This document shows, piece by piece, positions 18,510 to 29,566 of a stretch of DNA of 45,333 bases. This stretch comes from Sulfurimonas sp. Lineage in GTDB: Bacteria > Campylobacterota > Campylobacteria > Campylobacterales > Sulfurimonadaceae. Numbering within the stretch: position 1 is the first letter of the stretch; every line of letters starts with the position of its first letter. A program made the position numbers and the translations under genes. Under the pieces are notes generated by a model. That model had not been told where the DNA came from. It was given only the letters and a program-made list of their open reading frames with translations, and did not search any database. The DNA lies in NCBI GenBank assembly GCA_027082875.1, contig JALWTK010000144.1, positions 1-45,333 on the forward strand, written 5' to 3'.

Positions 18510-19039
18510 TAGGCTTTTTTAATAAACTCAGTTTTGAGATAGATCTTTGTACCATTCACACGACCTTCAACATGGTCATCCATATCATGTGGTAGAGAGA
18601 TACGAGTTACTGTAGTTCCACGTTTTGCAGTGAAACCAGCACCTTTTACATCTAAGTCTTTAAGAATTACGATACTATCACCTGCTAAAAGTTCTACACC
18701 ATTTGCATCACGGAAAGTCACCTTGTTAGCTTCTGCATTTATCGCCTGCTCTGCTAGTGCTAACTCATCCTCTTCTAGGTACATCATCTCTACCATATCT
18801 TGGCGACCAAGTTTGTTCCATAAAATGTAGCTCATTATCTTTGCAGCTGGCGTTTCACTCCACATAGCATCATTAAGACAGTTAAAGTGTATCTCATCTA
18901 ACTCACCACTCTCTATCTGTCCCTTACAGTTAGCACAAACATAAATGCTCTGATCTTCACTACCATCACTAATAGGTAACTCTAAAACACTTACATCTTC
19001 ACTACTTCCACATAACTCACATACTTCACTTCTAGCCAT
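18509..19039 (-). CDS. phnA: PhnA-family zinc-ribbon protein
   Basis: CELCGSSEDVSVLELP...CANCKGQI... and C-terminal DSIVILKDLDVKGAGFTAKRGTTV. Confidence 0.85.
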   Translation of the reverse strand: MARSEVCELCGSSEDVSVLELPISDGSEDQSIYVCANCKGQIESGELDEIHFNCLNDAMWSETPAAKIMSYILWNKLGRQDMVEMMYLEEDELALAEQAINAEANKVTFRDANGVELLAGDSIVILKDLDVKGAGFTAKRGTTVTRISLPHDMDDHVEGRVNGTKIYLKTEFIKKA

Positions 19040-19072
19040 TTTCTATTTCCTTATTTGATTTTTGCAATTATA

Positions 19073-19297
19073 CTACTTTTCATCGTCTTTCTCGAATTCT
19101 ATATCTTTATTTGATGTTTTTTTCTCATTTACCACTTTGTTAAATGCTTTATCAGCCTTTTTTTCATCATAATTTTGACACTCTTGTGGCATAACAGCAT
19201 TTGGATCACTTGCTATCTGCTCACACATGGCAGCATTAAAAGTAAAATAAGCACAGCCACTAAAGCTGAGTACTAGTAAAATCGCTATTTTATACAT
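19073..19297 (-). CDS. Small putative lipoprotein
   Basis: Lipobox-like LVLSFSGCAYF, short charged tail; stop overlaps the thyX region closely. Confidence 0.55.
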   Translation of the reverse strand: MYKIAILLVLSFSGCAYFTFNAAMCEQIASDPNAVMPQECQNYDEKKADKAFNKVVNEKKTSNKDIEFEKDDEK

Positions 19298-20130
19298 TAT
19301 TTCTTCTTTATAATAAGATCAAGATATTTGTTTGGTGTAACTTTCATCATCTCTTGTGCTAACCAGCGTATCTGAAAAAATGCAGCTCCACTCTCGCGAA
19401 GAGTGAAGTAGTTTTTTAGGCTACGAAGATTAAAGGTGACTACCATATCTACTTTAACATTATCAGAGATAATGTGTTTAAAAGCATCGCCGACATTGCG
19501 TTTTTTCTTGCCAGCTTGCAGAGCAGTGTAGAGTCCTTCGCTATCTCCTGCACACTCTTCTAAAAAGGGGAGTGAACTTTTTGCTACAGAGATAGCATAG
19601 AAGTCTTCTAACTTGTTATACTGGAAGTTAAGTTTGTTATACATACCAGCTATCTCTACACGGTTATAAGCTTCATTAGCTGTAACAAACATATTAAAAC
19701 CTAAAACTTTTGTTATAAAAAACTCTTCACCACCACCCTGCTTTGAAGCAACAAAGGCATTGATAAGTGAGCTCATAGTGTAGCGTGTACTTCGTACACT
19801 TATAGCCTGTATACGGTGCCGTGCATGCTCTTGTAAAACGCCACGAGAGGTGCCACGGATGAGAAAAGAGAGGTTGGCATGCTCTAAAATAGAGTGGTGA
19901 AAGTATGTCCAAGCCAGGTCATCTAAAAGAGCCGACTCCTCAATAGCATTTATCTCATCACACATTGCACTATTAGGAAGTGCATGTTCTATCTCTTGTA
20001 TAACACTATTTTCACTGTTAGTAAAAGAGTCATAACAAGTACGAGCAGCAGACTCAGCTACACCAATGCCAGTATCTTGTAGTAAAACGACCTCAGGTCT
20101 TGAGTACTCTATGCCATACATCTCTTCCAT
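19297..20130 (-). CDS. thyX: FAD-dependent thymidylate synthase
   Basis: RHRIQAISVRSTRY (RHRxxSxxxxSxR signature). Confidence 0.92.
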   Translation of the reverse strand: MEEMYGIEYSRPEVVLLQDTGIGVAESAARTCYDSFTNSENSVIQEIEHALPNSAMCDEINAIEESALLDDLAWTYFHHSILEHANLSFLIRGTSRGVLQEHARHRIQAISVRSTRYTMSSLINAFVASKQGGGEEFFITKVLGFNMFVTANEAYNRVEIAGMYNKLNFQYNKLEDFYAISVAKSSLPFLEECAGDSEGLYTALQAGKKKRNVGDAFKHIISDNVKVDMVVTFNLRSLKNYFTLRESGAAFFQIRWLAQEMMKVTPNKYLDLIIKKK

Positions 20131-20190
20131 ATCTTTATCCCTTTTTCTTAGACATTGTCAAGTAAAATTATATCAAATTAACTTAAAATA

Positions 20191-21273
20191 CTACCTAGAT
20201 ATACTAAAACCTATACCTACTTTGCTGACTCTCTCATCATAACTTATAAGTGATTCCCCGAAGCCATGAAAAGCTTTGAGATATAAAAAGAGGTTCTTTT
20301 CATTTGTAAGTGGATAGGTGTAACATCCTTCTATTGAGCCTTTATGATTAAAGGGATTTCGACCTGTTAGCTTGAAAAGATGTTTTTTATAAGGAACTAG
20401 GAGTGTGAGAGAACCATAACCCATATAGTCCATTAGATCAGTATTGTAAGAGAGGTCACCCACATCCTTCCAAAGTTTGAGATTAAGAAAAGTAGGTCCA
20501 AACTGAAAGTAGAGACTCCCTTCTACATAGTTCCATGAACGCTCTTCTGCTCCCCCACGACCATTTGACTGATGTGCAAAACTCAAACGTATCATCTTAA
20601 AAAAATCAAAGTTTCGTGTGTAGCCTACAGGAATAGTTACAAATGCCTCTGGATTATAATTTGTTTCTCTAAAATAAGCTGATTTCTCATAAAGTTGCCA
20701 AAAGGAGTGCTGAGTATAGGCAAAAGAGTAGACCTCATTGAGTCCTAAGATATTTGCACCGTAGTCATAGCGTACACTTATCTGAAACTCTGTCTCCACT
20801 GCTTGAGCATTGTGTCCATATGTTTCATCATAGCGATCACCATCAGCTCGATAGCTGAGAGGAATAAAGTAGTTAGTAGCATATGCTTTAAGACTATAAA
20901 TAGACTGAGAATACTGCTCAATAGTCTTGAGTGTCTCTTCATCAAAGTCCTTATCTATGCTTTTATACAGCTTCTTCGTCTCCTTAACAGTCTCTCTACT
21001 TGCATCTTTTTTTATGTCAAAATAGTAGCCATGTGAGGAGCGTTTATACCAGCTTGCTGCAGCTGCTTTATCTATATCTACACCCTCTCCATGCTCATAC
21101 ATATAGCCAAGTATATAGGCAGCATCATTATCACTGTTTGTACTTGCAAGTTTTTTAAAAAGTGGAAGTGCTTTTTGAAACTCTCCTGCTTTATAGTAGG
21201 CATAAGCATCATCAAACTCAGTAGCACCATAGAGTGTGGAGAGAAAGAGTAGACTTATAAGGAGCTCTTTCAT
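20191..21273 (-). CDS. pldA: Sel1/TPR-like N-terminus fused to outer membrane phospholipase A
   Basis: YKAGEFQKALPLFKKLA...AAYILGYMYEHGEGVDIDKAAAASWYKRSS followed by ...LSFAHQSNGRGGAEERSWNY... (HxSNG active-site motif). Confidence 0.8.
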   Translation of the reverse strand: MKELLISLLFLSTLYGATEFDDAYAYYKAGEFQKALPLFKKLASTNSDNDAAYILGYMYEHGEGVDIDKAAAASWYKRSSHGYYFDIKKDASRETVKETKKLYKSIDKDFDEETLKTIEQYSQSIYSLKAYATNYFIPLSYRADGDRYDETYGHNAQAVETEFQISVRYDYGANILGLNEVYSFAYTQHSFWQLYEKSAYFRETNYNPEAFVTIPVGYTRNFDFFKMIRLSFAHQSNGRGGAEERSWNYVEGSLYFQFGPTFLNLKLWKDVGDLSYNTDLMDYMGYGSLTLLVPYKKHLFKLTGRNPFNHKGSIEGCYTYPLTNEKNLFLYLKAFHGFGESLISYDERVSKVGIGFSISR

Positions 21274-21911
21274 TACTTCTGCACACCATCGAGAATAGGT
21301 ACAAAGTCACAATCTTCTAGCTCTTCCTCTTCAATACGATCGCCATTTTTTATAAAACGAGTGATAACCTGCTTGCCATCTTTCTCTACAGGAGCTACAA
21401 GTATACCCCCATCTGCAAGCTGATCAAAGAGTTTTTGAGGTATCTGTTTTGCTGTTGCTGAGAAAAGGATCCGATCATAAGGAGCATAAGAGATCCAACC
21501 ATTTTGTCCATCATCCGTTCTTGTGTGAATGTTGTTGATAGCAAGATGGCGAAAACGCTGTTTAGCTTCAAGAATAAGTGGCTCTATGCGTTCTATAGTA
21601 AAAACACCACGAAAGAGATGTGAAAGTACGGCTGCTTGATAACCACTACCGCACCCTACTTCCAAAACTCTATCTGCTCCACGAGGAAAAAGATACTCTG
21701 TCATCTTTGCCACTGTAAGAGGAGAGCTGATATACTGTGCAGCCCCTATTGGGAGGGCATCAAGTTTATAAGCACTATGCTTAAAACCAGCAGGTACAAA
21801 AGCCTCTCGATTTGTCTTGGCTATCGCCTCTTTTATCTCAGGTGAGAGAGGAAAGATCTTTGCTATCTCCTCTGCCATTCTTGCTGTTTTTGTTGCTGTT
21901 ATTCTATCCAC
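21273..21911 (-). CDS. pcm: Protein-L-isoaspartate O-methyltransferase
   Basis: QYISSPLTVAKMTEYL...VLEVGCGSGYQAAVLSHLF. Confidence 0.9.
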   Translation of the reverse strand: MDRITATKTARMAEEIAKIFPLSPEIKEAIAKTNREAFVPAGFKHSAYKLDALPIGAAQYISSPLTVAKMTEYLFPRGADRVLEVGCGSGYQAAVLSHLFRGVFTIERIEPLILEAKQRFRHLAINNIHTRTDDGQNGWISYAPYDRILFSATAKQIPQKLFDQLADGGILVAPVEKDGKQVITRFIKNGDRIEEEELEDCDFVPILDGVQK

Positions 21912-21912
21912 T

Positions 21913-22653
21913 TTATTCTATGCCTATGTTAAGATATCTTCGCATTTTTGTTATCTCTTTTTTGTCGTATACCCTCTCTAAGCAAGGCTTATTCCCATTA
22001 TAATGTGCTTCTCCTTGAGGAGTTATAATAGCACTCAAAGCTGTGCAATCTCTGTTTTTGCCATCGCTTGCTATAACATAACACTCGTTCATAATAGCTA
22101 ATGTTTGTGTTAGTAATCTAAAATGTTTTGCTCTAGGTTTTCCCCACCAGGAGGGAATAAAAATGATATCTGCCCCCTCACACCTCTTCCATAATTCTTT
22201 AAAACGCAACTCAAAACAGATAAGAAAGGCTATCTTCACACCAGCTACTTTTATGATCTCTACTGGCTCATCCACACCCTCACTCATATACTTATGCTCT
22301 TTACCAAGCCTGAAGAGTCGAGCTTTTGCTCTTTGGTGTACGACTTTTCCCTTATAAAAAACTTTTACAAGATTAAAAACTTTTCCATCTATATTTTCAA
22401 GCATACTAGTGATGATACATCGTTCACTTGAAGCATGAAGAAGTGCTTTTGTCGCATTTACACTAAAGGCAAGAGCTTTCTCCATATTTGTATAATCAAA
22501 TCCTGTGAGGGAGACTTCATGTGCTAAAATGAAAGAATTTTTGGAAGTTTTTTCTACTAAAGAGAGTAGTGTTTGGAGATTCTCTTCGTAGTTAGGTTTT
22601 GTCTCAAAAAGAAGAGAGCAGAGAGTCAGACTCTCTTTAGAAGTCATCATCAA
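21913..22653 (-). CDS. Carbon-nitrogen hydrolase (nitrilase superfamily)
   Basis: [13 protein letters not shown]...[13 protein letters not shown]...[30 protein letters not shown] (E-K-C triad). Confidence 0.85.
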   Translation of the reverse strand: MMMTSKESLTLCSLLFETKPNYEENLQTLLSLVEKTSKNSFILAHEVSLTGFDYTNMEKALAFSVNATKALLHASSERCIITSMLENIDGKVFNLVKVFYKGKVVHQRAKARLFRLGKEHKYMSEGVDEPVEIIKVAGVKIAFLICFELRFKELWKRCEGADIIFIPSWWGKPRAKHFRLLTQTLAIMNECYVIASDGKNRDCTALSAIITPQGEAHYNGNKPCLERVYDKKEITKMRRYLNIGIE

Positions 22654-23659
22654 AAGAGAGAGAACCTTTTGAGTAGTTTGTCACGGTTCCCTCAAAAAAG
22701 TTTGTTTTTTGGTCATTAAACTTCGCGAAGTCATCTACCCATTTAATAGGGTTTTCAACATTATAAAGTTTTTCAAAACCAACAGATGTGAGTCTATCAT
22801 CTGCAAGATACTTAATATACTGCTCTACGATATCATCAGTAAGACCTAATATTTGTCCCTGTGTGATGTATTTTCCCCACTGTGTTTCGAGCTCTACTGC
22901 TTCTTTGAACATCTCTATCACTTCAGCTTTGAGTTCTTCCGTGAAAAGGTCTGGACGCTCTTTTCGAAGTGTATTTATAAGGTTTTGAAAGAGTACGAGG
23001 TGTGTCACTTCATCGCGTTGGATAAAGCGAATCATCTGTGCACTTCCGAGCATCTTTCCTGAGCGAGCAAGTGTGTAGAGGTAAGTAAAACCACTATAGA
23101 AGTAGATACCCTCTAAAATTTGGTTCGCAAAACAGGCTTTGACAAAGTTTGCCTCACTCGGGTTCTTTGCAAGCTCAAGATAGACTCTAGCAATAGCATC
23201 ATTTTTCCCCTTAAGCATCATATCACGACGCCAAAGATCATAGATCTCTGCTGAGTTTGTAGAGATACTATCTACCATTACTGCATAAGACTGAGAGTGA
23301 AGAGCCTCTTCAAAACTCTGACGAACTAAAATAAGATTTACTTCTGGAGAAGTCACATAAGGATTTACATTGTCTATAATATTATTGGTCTGGAGTGAAT
23401 CCATAAAAATAAGCTGAGAAAGTGCTTTATCGTAAGCAGTTTTTTCTGCTTCTGTGAGCTGCTTATAGTCGTTGACATCGCGTGTCATATCGACCTCTTT
23501 TGGAAACCATGTGTTGTTTAACATCATCTCCCAAAGATTATAAGCCCACTGGTACTTAATGTTGTTGAGCTCGAAGATACCTGTTGGATTTCCACCGAAA
23601 ATCTTTCTATCGTTTACATCTTCAGTCGATTCTGGGTTATATATTTTTTTTCTGTTCAT
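22637..23659 (-). CDS. nrdB: Ribonucleoside-diphosphate reductase beta subunit
   Basis: [22 protein letters not shown]...[17 protein letters not shown]...[14 protein letters not shown]. Confidence 0.93.
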   Translation of the reverse strand: MNRKKIYNPESTEDVNDRKIFGGNPTGIFELNNIKYQWAYNLWEMMLNNTWFPKEVDMTRDVNDYKQLTEAEKTAYDKALSQLIFMDSLQTNNIIDNVNPYVTSPEVNLILVRQSFEEALHSQSYAVMVDSISTNSAEIYDLWRRDMMLKGKNDAIARVYLELAKNPSEANFVKACFANQILEGIYFYSGFTYLYTLARSGKMLGSAQMIRFIQRDEVTHLVLFQNLINTLRKERPDLFTEELKAEVIEMFKEAVELETQWGKYITQGQILGLTDDIVEQYIKYLADDRLTSVGFEKLYNVENPIKWVDDFAKFNDQKTNFFEGTVTNYSKGSLSFDDDF

Positions 23660-23748
23660 AAGTATCTCCGCTCAATTTAATAAATGATTATACCCATCTA
23701 TACATAAAGATTTGATAAGATTAGAAAAATAATAGCTGAGGAGAATCT

Positions 23749-24729
23749 ATGCCTAAAGAGTTTAAAACTAGTTTTTTTTTACAAAACAGACATATACAAA
23801 CTGTCTACTCATCACTCTTTCGGAAGTCTCAAAGTCTTAATTACAAAATAGAAAAATTTACTTTAAGCGATGGAGATTTTCTTGAGTGCTACTGGTATGG
23901 AGGCAAACAAGAGAGCTCTACTCAACCCCTAGTTATACTTTTTCATGGTCTTGCAGGTAACTACAAATCACCTTACATACAAGGTGCAGTTCTCGAACTT
24001 GCTAAAAGTGGTTTGGAGAGTGTTATCATGCATTTTCGTGGATGCACAGGAAATGACAACCTTCTATCTCGTTCTTATCATAGTGGCGAGACTGGAGATG
24101 CATTGGAGTTTGCTAGAGCACTAAAAAACCGTTATCCAAAAAGAGAGCTCTATGCTGCAGGCTACTCTCTTGGGGCAAATATGCTCCTAAAACTTCTAGG
24201 TGAAACAGGGAACGAGTCTCCCTTTGATAAATGTGTAGCCGTCTCACCACCTATGGACTTAAAAGAGTGTGCCGATAGGATCAATGAAGGAGTCTCAAGA
24301 TATTACCAACATCGACTGGTTAAAGAACTCAACACTGCACTCCAAAAAAAGTATAAATGCCATGATATGCAAAAACTCATAGGACTTAAATGCGAAGATA
24401 TACAGAAAATAAAAACATTTTGGGAGTTTGATGATGCTTATACTTCAGTCATCCATGGTTTTGGTAATGCACAGAACTACTATGAGAAGTGTAGCTCGAA
24501 ACAATTTTTAAAAAATATAGTCACTCCTACTCTACTCATCCATGCAAAAGATGATCCTTTTATGAGTGAAAAAGTTATTCCAAAAGCTGAAGAGCTCTCA
24601 AGTAGTATTGAGTTTGAACTTTATGAAAATGGTGGTCATGTTGGGTTTATAGCAGGGAGTTTACTCAATCCAGAGTTTTGGTTAGAGAAAAGAATCAAGG
24701 ATTATTTTTTAGAAGGGTCCACCTCTTAA
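23749..24729 (+). CDS. YheT-family alpha/beta hydrolase
   Basis: HIQTVYSSLFR...LVILFHGLAGNYKSPYIQG...AAGYSLGANMLLKLLGE. Confidence 0.88.
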   Translation: MPKEFKTSFFLQNRHIQTVYSSLFRKSQSLNYKIEKFTLSDGDFLECYWYGGKQESSTQPLVILFHGLAGNYKSPYIQGAVLELAKSGLESVIMHFRGCTGNDNLLSRSYHSGETGDALEFARALKNRYPKRELYAAGYSLGANMLLKLLGETGNESPFDKCVAVSPPMDLKECADRINEGVSRYYQHRLVKELNTALQKKYKCHDMQKLIGLKCEDIQKIKTFWEFDDAYTSVIHGFGNAQNYYEKCSSKQFLKNIVTPTLLIHAKDDPFMSEKVIPKAEELSSSIEFELYENGGHVGFIAGSLLNPEFWLEKRIKDYFLEGSTS

Positions 24730-24739
24730 AAAGAGATGG
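24719..24739. terminator. Possible bidirectional terminator between convergent genes
   Basis: ccacctctt/aagagatgg stem with one mismatch spanning the hydrolase stop codon. Confidence 0.4.
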
Positions 24740-24749
24740 AAGGGTAAAA

Positions 24750-26561
24750 CTAGTGTTTACCACCACGAGAGTGGCGTTTACGCTCAGCTTCTGTTAAGTA
24801 TTTTTTACGGATACGAACATTTTTAGGAGTAACTTCAAGTAACTCATCATCTTCGATCCACTCTAGAGCACGCTCTAAAGACATATCACGAGGTGGAATA
24901 AGCTTGATAGCTTCATCAGCACCTGATGAACGAACATTTGACTGTGCTTTTCCTTTAATAGGATTTACAACAAGGTCATTATCACGTGAATGCTCACCAA
25001 TGATCATACCCTCATAAACTTCAGTCTGAACACCGATGTAGAGAACACCACGGTTTTGAATACCAAAGAGTGAGAATGCAAGAGTTGTTCCTGGAGTCAT
25101 AGAGATAAGTGCACCATAAGAGCGAGACTCAACCTCACCACTAAATGGGCGGAACTCTAAAAATGAGTGGTTCATAACACCCTCTCCTTTTGTGTCTGTT
25201 AGGAACTGACCACGGAAACCGATAAGTGAACGAGCAGGAATCTCAAACTCAATACGTTGGAAACCTTGACCCATTGGAAGCATAGATTTCATTTCAGCTT
25301 TTCTCTTACCAAGACGCTCTATAACACCACCAGATAAATCTTCAGGAACATCGATAACAAGATGCTCAAATGGTTCACATTTAACACCCTCGATCTCTTT
25401 TGTAATAACCTCTGGACGAGAGATAGAGAACTCAAAATCTTCACGACGCATATTTTCAGCAAGTACAGTAATCTGAAGCTCACCACGACCTGAAACTTTA
25501 AATTTACCCTCGCCAACTACTTCAAGTTTCATAGCAACATTAGTGTTCATCTCAAACTCTAAACGCTCACGAAGTTTGTTTGAAGTTACATGCTTTCCTT
25601 CTTTACCAGCAAGTGGGGAGTCATTTACAGCGAAAATAACAGTAAGAGTAGGCTCTTCAACATGCATAGGGTCAAGTGCTACAGGGTTATTAACATCAGC
25701 AACAGTATCGCCAACATCAACAGTCTCCATACCAGCGAATGCAACGATATCACCAGCTTCAGCTTGATCTATCTCCATACGATTAAGACCGTGGAAACCG
25801 ATAAGTTTAGAGATTTTTCCCTTAACCATTTCGCCATCAGCTTTTGCAAGCATAATGTTGTCACCCTTATTTACAGTACCGTTGAAGATACGGCTAATAC
25901 CGATCTTTCCAACATAGTTATCATAGTCAAGTGTAAATACTTGGGCTTGAAGTGGGTTCTCAGGTGAACCTTCTGGTTCAGGAATAGACTCTAAGATAGT
26001 GTCAAAAATACATTTGAAATCGCCATCTTCGTCATCCATATCTAACTTCGCCATACCATCACGAGCCGCAGCATAGATAATAGGGAAATCTTGTTGATCA
26101 TCAGTTGCACCCATATCTGCGAACAGATCAAACATCTCATCAACAACACGATCTGGCTCAGCAGATGGCTTATCGATTTTATTAATTACAACGATTGGTT
26201 TTTTACCAAGTGCAAGCATCTTCTTAACAACAAACTTAGTTTGTGGCATAACACCTTCGTATGCATCAACAAGAACTAAAACACCATCAACCATCTTAAG
26301 AACACGCTCAACCTCACCACCGAAGTCGGCGTGTCCCGGAGTGTCAATAATGTTAATCTTGTGATCGCCATATGTAATAGCAGTGTTTTTAGAGAGAATC
26401 GTGATTCCACGCTCTTTTTCGATGTCGTTACTATCCATAGCACGTTCATCGTGTTGTTCGTGAGAACCAAAAGTACCAGATTGCTCTAGTAGTCCATCAA
26501 CTAGTGTAGTTTTACCGTGGTCAACGTGAGCGATAACGGCAATATTTCTTATTTTTTGCAT
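24750..26561 (-). CDS. typA: Ribosome-associated GTPase TypA/BipA
   Basis: [31 protein letters not shown]...[12 protein letters not shown]...[18 protein letters not shown]. Confidence 0.95.
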   Translation of the reverse strand: MQKIRNIAVIAHVDHGKTTLVDGLLEQSGTFGSHEQHDERAMDSNDIEKERGITILSKNTAITYGDHKINIIDTPGHADFGGEVERVLKMVDGVLVLVDAYEGVMPQTKFVVKKMLALGKKPIVVINKIDKPSAEPDRVVDEMFDLFADMGATDDQQDFPIIYAAARDGMAKLDMDDEDGDFKCIFDTILESIPEPEGSPENPLQAQVFTLDYDNYVGKIGISRIFNGTVNKGDNIMLAKADGEMVKGKISKLIGFHGLNRMEIDQAEAGDIVAFAGMETVDVGDTVADVNNPVALDPMHVEEPTLTVIFAVNDSPLAGKEGKHVTSNKLRERLEFEMNTNVAMKLEVVGEGKFKVSGRGELQITVLAENMRREDFEFSISRPEVITKEIEGVKCEPFEHLVIDVPEDLSGGVIERLGKRKAEMKSMLPMGQGFQRIEFEIPARSLIGFRGQFLTDTKGEGVMNHSFLEFRPFSGEVESRSYGALISMTPGTTLAFSLFGIQNRGVLYIGVQTEVYEGMIIGEHSRDNDLVVNPIKGKAQSNVRSSGADEAIKLIPPRDMSLERALEWIEDDELLEVTPKNVRIRKKYLTEAERKRHSRGGKH

Positions 26562-26756
26562 AGAGGTGTTTCCTTATGTCAGGTTTAAATTTCGCGAATT
26601 ATACCTAAATAAATGTAATAGTTATGTTAAACTTAGGATATACTTATTTTTACAAAAGATTTTTCACTACTTTATATCTTTTATAACTAAAGTTTTGTTT
26701 GAAAAATCAAATAAACTTTATTATTTTATTGTTTTTTTCAAAAACAAAAATCAAAT

Positions 26757-28004
26757 ATGGGGTTCCATGTGATAATAGAATATCCAAATAAATTAGATAA
26801 AATATTTGATAAACTAAAGATAAATAATATAAAACCTATACTTATTGGTGGCTATGTACGAGATATTCTACTTCAGTGTAGCTCAAATGACATAGATATT
26901 GAAGTTTATGGAGTCAATTCTTTTAAAAAACTTGAAGAGATACTTCAAGAGTTTGGTGATGTTAACAGTGTTGGGAAGAGTTTTGGTGTTTGTAAGTTAG
27001 CTTACGAGGGTTTGGATCTTGACTTTTCCCTTCCACGTCAAGACTCAAAAATCTCAGATGGGCATAGAGGGTTTGAAGTAAAAGTAGACCCTACACTTGA
27101 CTTCATAAACGCCACTAAACGCAGAGACTTGACTATCAATGCCATTGGCTATGATATTTTTGAGCAGAAGATACTTGACCCTTTTGGTGGTCTTGTTGAC
27201 TTGCAAGCAAAACTGCTTAGAGCAGTAGATAAAAAAACCTTTGTAGAAGACCCTCTTCGTGTCCTGCGTTTGGTACAGTTTGCTACTCGTTTTGAAATGC
27301 ATGCGGATGAAGAGCTCTTTATGCTTTGTAAGGAAATGGTGAAAGAAAAGGAGTTTAAAGAGTTAGCTCGTGAGCGAGTCTATGAAGAGATAAAAAAACT
27401 TCTGCTGAAATCTCCTAAGCCCTCTATAGGTATAAAACTTTTGCATGATTTAGGGCTTTATAAAGAGTGGACAGCTCTGGATGCAGTGGATACACTTGCC
27501 CAATACACTAGAGATATGCCTTTAAGATTACCCACAAAGAAGGAGTCTCTACTTCTCTACTTTTCCCTCCTTTACAAGAGGGAGACACTTCCCCTTCTTA
27601 GTAAAATAACTACTGATGTGAAGTTACTGCAAGACATCACTACCTTTATAGAGTACAAAGAGTATTTGTCTACTCCTTTTGATACTGTTAGCAACTACGA
27701 ACTTTACTTCTTAGCTACAAAAGTAAAACTCAGACTCTTCTTTCTTTTTCTCGATACTCAAACACTTAGAAGATACACTCAAGAGATAGAGTTACTTTGT
27801 CAAAGAGCAAAAAAGCTACATATACTAGAGAGAGAAGCTCCTACACTTCTACAGGGAAGAGACCTACTAGAAAAAGGACTAAAACCATCTAAAGATTTTA
27901 AAACTATTTTACATACTGCCTATGAAGCACAGATGCATGCAGAGTTTACTAAAAGAGAAGAAGCTCTCGTTTGGTTGCAAGAATACCTTGACATTCAAAA
28001 ATAA
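26757..28004 (+). CDS. CCA tRNA nucleotidyltransferase / poly(A) polymerase family
   Basis: PILIGGYVRDILLQCSSNDIDIEVYG...RRDLTINAIGYD...EDPLRVLRLVQFATRFE. Confidence 0.88.
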   Translation: MGFHVIIEYPNKLDKIFDKLKINNIKPILIGGYVRDILLQCSSNDIDIEVYGVNSFKKLEEILQEFGDVNSVGKSFGVCKLAYEGLDLDFSLPRQDSKISDGHRGFEVKVDPTLDFINATKRRDLTINAIGYDIFEQKILDPFGGLVDLQAKLLRAVDKKTFVEDPLRVLRLVQFATRFEMHADEELFMLCKEMVKEKEFKELARERVYEEIKKLLLKSPKPSIGIKLLHDLGLYKEWTALDAVDTLAQYTRDMPLRLPTKKESLLLYFSLLYKRETLPLLSKITTDVKLLQDITTFIEYKEYLSTPFDTVSNYELYFLATKVKLRLFFLFLDTQTLRRYTQEIELLCQRAKKLHILEREAPTLLQGRDLLEKGLKPSKDFKTILHTAYEAQMHAEFTKREEALVWLQEYLDIQK

Positions 28005-28092
28005 TTCAGCAGAAAAAAAGTGCTTTTTCTCTATACTTCTTCTAATAAATAATAGAATCGGTTAAAACCGGTGTTATAAAAAAAGGTCTACA

Positions 28093-28938
28093 ATGAGCAA
28101 AATCAAAAAATGTCTATTCCCAGCAGCAGGTTACGGAACACGTTTCCTCCCAGCAACAAAAGCAATCCCAAAAGAGATGCTACCAGTACTCACAAAACCA
28201 CTCTTACAGTATGGCGTTGAAGAGGCGATAGAAGCTGGCCTTGAGACTATGGCAATAGTTACAGGTCGTGGTAAACGCTCTATTGAAGATCACTTTGATA
28301 TCTCTTATGAGCTTGAGCATCAGATAAAAGGAACAGCTAAAGAGAACTATCTTACTGAGATCCGTAGTGTTATTAACTCTTGTACTTTTTCATATACACG
28401 TCAGGTAGAGATGAAAGGTCTGGGCCATGCTATCCTTACAGGAGAGACACTTATAGGCAGTGAGCCTTTTGGTGTTGTCCTTGCTGATGATCTCTGTGAT
28501 AGCAATAATGATGGTGTTCTTAAACAGATGGTGAAATTGTATGAGAAGTATAAATGCTGTGTTGTTGCAGTAGAAGAGATACCTGCTGAGGATAGTAATA
28601 AGTACGGTGTTATCGCTGGAGATCTCATCAACGATACTCAGTACGATGCAGGTGCACTTGTCCGTGTTAATGACATGGTAGAAAAACCAGAACCAGAGGA
28701 TGCTCCCTCAAACCTCGCTATCATAGGTCGCTACATCCTAACGCCAGATATCTTTGATGTTCTTAGAAAAACAAAACCTGGTAAGGGTGGAGAGATTCAG
28801 ATTACAGATGCACTTTTAGAGATGGCAAAGATCGGTAAAGTAATCGCATATAAGTTTAATGGTACTCGTTTTGACTGTGGAAGTGTCGATGGATTTGTTG
28901 AGGCTACAAACTACTTTTATGAGAAGTCTACGAAGTAA
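28093..28938 (+). CDS. galU: UTP--glucose-1-phosphate uridylyltransferase
   Basis: KCLFPAAGYGTRFLPATKAIPKEMLPVLTKPLLQYGVEEAIEAG. Confidence 0.95.
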   Translation: MSKIKKCLFPAAGYGTRFLPATKAIPKEMLPVLTKPLLQYGVEEAIEAGLETMAIVTGRGKRSIEDHFDISYELEHQIKGTAKENYLTEIRSVINSCTFSYTRQVEMKGLGHAILTGETLIGSEPFGVVLADDLCDSNNDGVLKQMVKLYEKYKCCVVAVEEIPAEDSNKYGVIAGDLINDTQYDAGALVRVNDMVEKPEPEDAPSNLAIIGRYILTPDIFDVLRKTKPGKGGEIQITDALLEMAKIGKVIAYKFNGTRFDCGSVDGFVEATNYFYEKSTK

Positions 28939-29002
28939 TTTTTAAAGATTTAGCATAGTTTGGATAAAATAGTTTCCAAATAAAGAGAGATGGAGAGTAA
29001 AT

Positions 29003-29548
29003 ATGGGTGTTTTGCGACTAGAAGATGTTCACTATACTTATGCTGATTATAAACTCTGGGAAGGGAGTTGGGAACTTATGGATGGTATTGCCATTGCCAT
29101 GAGTCCTGCACCGATGAGAAAACATCAGAGTTTAGCGAGTGAAATTATCTTCAATATTAGAAATCAACTTGATGATTGTGAGCTTTGTGAAGTACTTGGA
29201 GAAGTTGACTACAAAGTAAACGAAGATACAGTGCTACGACCAGACATAGCCCTCAGCTGTGGCGAAACAAATGAGATGCACCTCACCAAAGCACCTGAAA
29301 TAGTAGTCGAAATCATCTCTCCCTCTACAGCTCACAGAGATGAAAACTATAAGTTTGAGATTTACGAGAAAGAAAAAGTGAAGTACTACATCATCATCTA
29401 CCCTGAAGAACTCATTGCAAAAGTTTTTAAACTTGATGATAAAAAGTATGATAAGCAGGGAGATTTTTCTCTTGAGACTTATCTCTTTGAAGAGACTACT
29501 TGTGGTGTGAGTTTAGACTTTCAAAAAGTTTTTAAACGCTTTAGATAG
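29003..29548 (+). CDS. Uma2-family (DUF820, PD-(D/E)xK-like) putative endonuclease
   Basis: YTYADYKLWEGSWELMDGIAIAMSPAP...LRPDIALSCG...APEIVVEIISPSTAHRDENYKFEIYEKEKVKYYIII. Confidence 0.88.
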   Translation: MGVLRLEDVHYTYADYKLWEGSWELMDGIAIAMSPAPMRKHQSLASEIIFNIRNQLDDCELCEVLGEVDYKVNEDTVLRPDIALSCGETNEMHLTKAPEIVVEIISPSTAHRDENYKFEIYEKEKVKYYIIIYPEELIAKVFKLDDKKYDKQGDFSLETYLFEETTCGVSLDFQKVFKRFR

Positions 29549-29566
29549 CGGAAGCAGGAGCTAGTT

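Noticed and set aside
25543-26279. Plus-strand ORFs antisense to typA
   Set aside because: Shadow ORFs of a highly conserved gene.
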